This document shows, piece by piece, positions 61,099 to 64,000 of a DNA stretch of 64,000 nucleotides. Location of the stretch: assembly GCF_000242455.2 (NCBI RefSeq), contig NC_019892.1:5156744-5220743 (forward strand), written 5' to 3'. Within the stretch, counting starts at the first letter, position 1, and every line of letters starts with the position of its first letter. The notes under the pieces are model-generated. The model saw only the letters and a list, made by a program, of their open reading frames with translations, was not told the origin of the DNA and did not search any database. The translations under genes were made by a program, and so were the position numbers. The stretch comes from Singulisphaera acidiphila DSM 18658 (lineage in GTDB: Bacteria; Planctomycetota; Planctomycetia; Isosphaerales; Isosphaeraceae).

Positions 61099-61134
61099 CC
61101 TGGGACTGTGGGCGGGTCGCCGGCGGTCTCAGGG
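61099..61134. repeat. CCCTGGGAC-family hairpin within the cluster (second)
   Basis: CCTGGGACTGTGGGCGGGTC folds against GCCGGCGGTCTCAGG. It sits 7 bp from the 3' end of the acidic gene and could act as the transcript end for the toxin-immunity pair. Confidence 0.65.
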
Positions 61135-61140
61135 GGTTGG

Positions 61141-61443
61141 TCAGGATTCGATCGTGACCGTTTCGTTGGGGTAGCCGATGCCGATCAGGCTGAGAAACGT
61201 GTCGACGACGTGGAGCACGTCGGGGTCGTCGGGAGGCATCTCCTCGAACGCCTCTTCGAGCTGCTCGGCCAGTACGTCGGTCGGTTTGAACTCGCCTTCG
61301 TCGGACAGGACGCGCGCGGAGGGGAACCGATCCTCAGGGAGAGAATCGAGCCAATCGCAGAATGCGGAGTAGCCGCCATTGGTGCAGAACTCGGTGAAAT
61401 GCGGACCCATTTCGCTACCGACAAGCCTGATGTTAACGCCCAT
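61141..61443 (-). CDS. Small acidic protein, candidate immunity protein
   Basis: This 100-residue, strongly acidic protein (DEGEFKPTDVLAEQLEEAFEEM, PPDDPDVLHVVDTFLSLIGIG) has short hydrophobic strands (NIRLVGSEMG, YSAFCDWLDSLPEDRFPS). The ATG at 61443 lies inside the end of the portal gene (the two overlap by 11 bp). They are thus co-translated, with GAGGAGG 14 bp upstream. This position, size and acidity are those of immunity proteins behind polymorphic nuclease toxins. The role is inference. It is the only gene between the fusion and the repeat cluster. Confidence 0.62.
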   Translation of the reverse strand: MGVNIRLVGSEMGPHFTEFCTNGGYSAFCDWLDSLPEDRFPSARVLSDEGEFKPTDVLAEQLEEAFEEMPPDDPDVLHVVDTFLSLIGIGYPNETVTIES

Positions 61444-64000
61444 AGTCGCTCAATGACCTCCTCACTCGTTTGTTTTCTCTGGCTTCACGTTTTTTGGTTC
61501 TTCGAACCTTGTCCCGCCCGTTATTGTACAAGCGATCGGCTTCCGCCTTAACCTGCAAAGTCGTAAATTTGGCCCCCGAAGGAAATTCACCACGCGCTTT
61601 CACGGGAAGGTCTTCGTCTTTCGCGTTGATGAGATTGCTTAATTTCTTTAAACTTTTGCATTCTTGCATGCTTTCGAGTGAGTAGGGGCCGCACGCCCGC
61701 TTGTAATAGTACGTGTGACCCGAATACTTGCCCGCATGAGCGCCGTCTTCGAATTCGAGCCGCCGGTCGATCGCCACCGTGTGGAACACTTTACCCGGGT
61801 TGGCCGCCGCGTACTTGGCTTTGCGGTACAAGGCATGGGGACCGACCGAGAGCGACCTGGTCTCGCCGTAGAACATCGTTTTCACCTCCACGGGCTCGTC
61901 GTTCTTGAGGAGGTTATCGAACGGCTCCGAATCTTTGAACCACCGCCCACCGAGGGCCCGAGCGATAATCCGTTCCTGGCGGTCGGCGTATCGTCTTCTC
62001 GTCTTGGTGATCCTTTCGCCCGGCGGGACTGTGAACGGTGCTGCATCTTCGGCAGCATACTGGAGCGCCGGATCAGGATTCGCCCGGGGGTTGGTGCTGA
62101 CGCTGGGCTTGGGTTTGGTGCTTGCGTTAGGTTTGGGCTTGGTGCTTGCGTTGGGTTTAGTGCCTGCGTTGGGTTTGGTGCTTGCGTTGGGCTTGGGCTT
62201 GGTGCTTGCGTTAGGTTTGGTGCTTGCGTTGGGTTTGGGCTTGGTGCTTGCGTTGGGCTTGGTGCTTGCGTTGGGTTTGGTGCCTGCGTTGGGTTTGGTG
62301 CTTGCGTTGGGCTTGGGCTTGGTGTTTGCGTTGGGCTTGGTGCTTGCGTTGGGTTTGGTGCTTGCGTTGGGCTTGGTGCTTGCGTTGGGCTTGGCGTTGG
62401 GCTTGGGCTTGGTGCTTGCGTTGGGCTTGGGCTTGGTGCTTGCGTTGGGCTTGGGCTTGGTGCTTGCGTTGGGCTTGGTGCTTGCGTTGGGCTTAGTGCT
62501 TGCGTTGGGCTTGGTGCTTGCGTTGGGCTTGGGCTTTGGGGTCGCTCCTCGGCCACCGGTCGCGCATGTGTTTCCGGGCTGAAATCCGCCGGCCCCGGTG
62601 CCGCAACCGGAGTGGCTTGCAGATCCCTGGGGTTTCCTTGGTTTATTGGTCGTCTTCGGCTTTTTTGCGGCCTTCAGGTCCGACGCGATCGCCTCGTCGT
62701 CATCCTCCTCGGCCTGGTCGGTGAGGGGGGCTTCGTCGTCGTCGTCCTCAGTCTCGCTCGCTTGTTCATGGCTCTCCGGCCGCTTGACCGCGTTTTCGAG
62801 TGCCTGGAGGCCGGAGGCCACGAAGCTGACATCGCCCCCCTCGACGGCGTCGCGGCCGGAGTCGGTCAGGGCGGCGTTGAGTGGCCAGCCCATGGCGACG
62901 TACTTGGTGGCGAGGTCGGCCTTGGCCACGTCGTCCTGGGGGACGCAGTCGTCGAACACCCAGAAGAGCTTGCTCCAGTGCCGCTGACCGCTCTGGTCGA
63001 GGGCGTGGGTCCACCGGGTGAGTGTGCTCGCGATCGACTTGCAGCGCGGTTCGACGGCATTGCGGGCGTGCTGCTCCAGCCCTGCGTCGGCGACGGAGCG
63101 GTTACTGCTCTCGTTCGTGACCATCGAGACCGGGACGCCGAAGCAACCGAGCGTTCGCTCAAGGTCATATTTCGAGATCTCGATTGCACCCAGATCGGCC
63201 GGGGTCCACGAGATCGGCGTGACGGACACAGCGCCGTCGACCACGAAGGCACCCCCGGCGCGGCCTCCTCGGCCCTTCAGGTTCATGTCGTTGTCGAGCC
63301 GCTGACGTTCGGCCGCGCCGAAGGCCCCCTTCGGGTCCTTGTGGCTGATGACGACCGAAGGCCTGGGGCCGTTGCTGAGCAGGTCGTCCTGGATCGACAC
63401 GAACGTGTCTTCCAACCGGGCGTACTCGATCGCGGCCTGGGTGGGGGACATCCCGAGGCCGTACGGATTCTTCATCGACAGGTGCTTGAACACGAGCAGG
63501 TCGGTGGGGTCGTACTGAGTGGCCCCGAACTGGTACTTGGCCGGCACCAGGCCGTCCCGCATGATCGGGGTCACGAGGTGCGGCGGCAGCGGCCAGAACT
63601 CGCGAGGACAGCCGAGGATGAACTCGGTCGGCCACCAGAAGGCTGTGCCCACCACGTCCATGCTCATGACCGTGTAGGCGATGAGCTGGTTGTGGTCCAT
63701 CACCGGGTTGACGTTCTGGATCAGGCGGAGCAGGGGGTGCTCGCCGGTGATCTCCTCGACCTCACCGGCCCCCGCCATCGCCTTGGCGGTGTGCGCCAGG
63801 GTTTGCAGCCGGTTCTTGACCGACTTGGCGACCGGGACCGCCTCGCAATACTTCGCCCGATCCCCCTTGGATCGGCCGACGCGGATCAGCCGGAGCGGCA
63901 CCCGAGCGACCGCATCTGAGTTGATGCGGGCCGCCGTGTAGATGACCGATTTATAAGCCTCCGCCAGCGCAGGCAACGACGGAGCCCGCCGAAACCGGAA
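61433..64000 (-). CDS. Phage portal protein fused to nuclease-like toxin domain (partial at right edge)
   Basis: This is at least 847 residues, open to the window edge, so the true start lies outside. Portal part about 1-390: HK97-gp3 pattern (SVIYTAARINSDAVARVPLRLIRV, HPLLRLIQNVNPVMDHNQL, TAFWWPTEFILGCPREFWPLPPHLVTPI, DLLVFKHLSMKNPYGLGMSPTQAA, SMVTNESSNRSVADAGLEQHAR). An acidic linker about 405-435 follows, then CGTGAGGFQPGNTCA. Next is a low-complexity block of about 20 KPNAST/KPKPNAST units (about 476-630). The C-terminal domain (about 650-800) carries WFKDSEPFD ... PVEVKT, a D-x(n)-ExK pattern of PD-(D/E)xK nucleases. HALYRKAKYAAANPGKVFHTVAID and SGHTYYYKRACGPYSLESM follow. A DNA-cleaving toxin carried in the virion is inferred. 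The acidic gene overlaps its stop. Confidence 0.82.
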   Translation of the reverse strand, partial: FRFRRAPSLPALAEAYKSVIYTAARINSDAVARVPLRLIRVGRSKGDRAKYCEAVPVAKSVKNRLQTLAHTAKAMAGAGEVEEITGEHPLLRLIQNVNPVMDHNQLIAYTVMSMDVVGTAFWWPTEFILGCPREFWPLPPHLVTPIMRDGLVPAKYQFGATQYDPTDLLVFKHLSMKNPYGLGMSPTQAAIEYARLEDTFVSIQDDLLSNGPRPSVVISHKDPKGAFGAAERQRLDNDMNLKGRGGRAGGAFVVDGAVSVTPISWTPADLGAIEISKYDLERTLGCFGVPVSMVTNESSNRSVADAGLEQHARNAVEPRCKSIASTLTRWTHALDQSGQRHWSKLFWVFDDCVPQDDVAKADLATKYVAMGWPLNAALTDSGRDAVEGGDVSFVASGLQALENAVKRPESHEQASETEDDDDEAPLTDQAEEDDDEAIASDLKAAKKPKTTNKPRKPQGSASHSGCGTGAGGFQPGNTCATGGRGATPKPKPNASTKPNASTKPNASTKPNASTKPKPNASTKPKPNASTKPKPNAKPNASTKPNASTKPNASTKPNANTKPKPNASTKPNAGTKPNASTKPNASTKPKPNASTKPNASTKPKPNASTKPNAGTKPNASTKPKPNASTKPKPSVSTNPRANPDPALQYAAEDAAPFTVPPGERITKTRRRYADRQERIIARALGGRWFKDSEPFDNLLKNDEPVEVKTMFYGETRSLSVGPHALYRKAKYAAANPGKVFHTVAIDRRLEFEDGAHAGKYSGHTYYYKRACGPYSLESMQECKSLKKLSNLINAKDEDLPVKARGEFPSGAKFTTLQVKAEADRLYNNGRDKVRRTKKREARENKRVRRSLSDYGR

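Larger units (their letters stand above)
60365..61135. repeat. Cluster of ten GCAGCCCCGAAGGGGCGACCG repeats
   Basis: Forward copies begin at about 60375, 60447, 60525, 60780, 60858 and 60934. Inverted copies begin at about 60567, 60638, 60978 and 61048. Most are followed by TTTTTAGCCAGGGGTGAAACCCC, which is itself palindromic. The two halves (60375-60735 and 60775-61140) are similar, indicating a tandem duplication of about 410 bp. Both halves end near the hairpin CCTGGGAC-GTGGGCGGG (60689-60723, 61099-61134). No gene lies inside. Confidence 0.9.

Noticed and set aside
60365..61135. CRISPR array
   Set aside because: Units occur in both orientations with irregular spacing, the intervening sequence is duplicated rather than unique, and there are no cas genes.
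61715..63919. 734-codon plus-strand open frame with GLGACVGLG repeats
   Set aside because: It is the antisense of the portal/linker gene, and its repeats mirror the KPNAST units.

Overview
The window reads as chromosomal DNA of a GC-rich planctomycete, most likely of the Isosphaeraceae group. This is inferred from family content, not a database match. The markers are a very large surface protein carrying an LEPLEARLNLS-type N-terminal export signature, an ECF sigma factor translationally coupled to a Ser/Thr kinase with WD40 repeats, DUF1559 pseudopilin-like and DUF1573 proteins, a Gly-rich TPR exported protein, and many dispersed palindromic repeats.

Layout. 0-9 kb: cytosolic enzymes and regulators. 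These are a DJ-1/PfpI protein cut by the window edge, two TetR regulators each with a palindromic candidate operator, an agmatinase-family ureohydrolase, a SnoaL-like protein, two short-chain dehydrogenases and a class III nucleotide-cyclase-like protein. 9.5-21.5 kb: a membrane protein, the kinase/sigma pair, and a divergent 2.2k-residue multidomain surface protein. 21.5-30.2 kb: an AT-richer accessory island of small exported proteins (Cys-rich, DUF1573, DUF1559), an acetyltransferase and a graveyard of IS630, ISAs1, IS66 and IS5 remnants plus a short MITE-like element. 30.3-38.1 kb: exported and stress proteins (DsbD-N-like, PEBP, Hsp20, BON, TPR). 38.3-41.5 kb: a Sel1-repeat gene cleanly split by an ISAs1-family element with a 10-bp target duplication, so the intact gene can be reconstructed.

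41.5-64 kb: the minus strand is almost entirely a siphovirus-type structural module. Read in transcription order (right to left) it holds a portal protein, a small acidic protein, an HK97-gp10-like protein, prohead protease, major capsid protein, two small head proteins, a beta-helix spike-like protein, a head-tail connector-like protein, a tail-terminator candidate, tail tube, two small genes at the tail-chaperone position, an antisense HNH gene, a tape-measure protein, a baseplate-hub-like protein and small tip genes. Terminase, integrase and lysis genes are not in view, so this is part of a prophage or phage-derived particle locus.

The most striking system is at 61.1-64 kb. The portal protein is fused, through about 20 copies of a KPNAST linker, to a C-terminal domain with a D...ExK nuclease-like signature. 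A small acidic gene overlaps its stop codon. That is the architecture of a virion-linked polymorphic toxin with an immunity gene. The next most interesting signal is several families of large palindromic repeats, including a nested 327-bp palindrome inside the phage module and a 0.7-kb cluster of ten short repeats next to the toxin/immunity pair.
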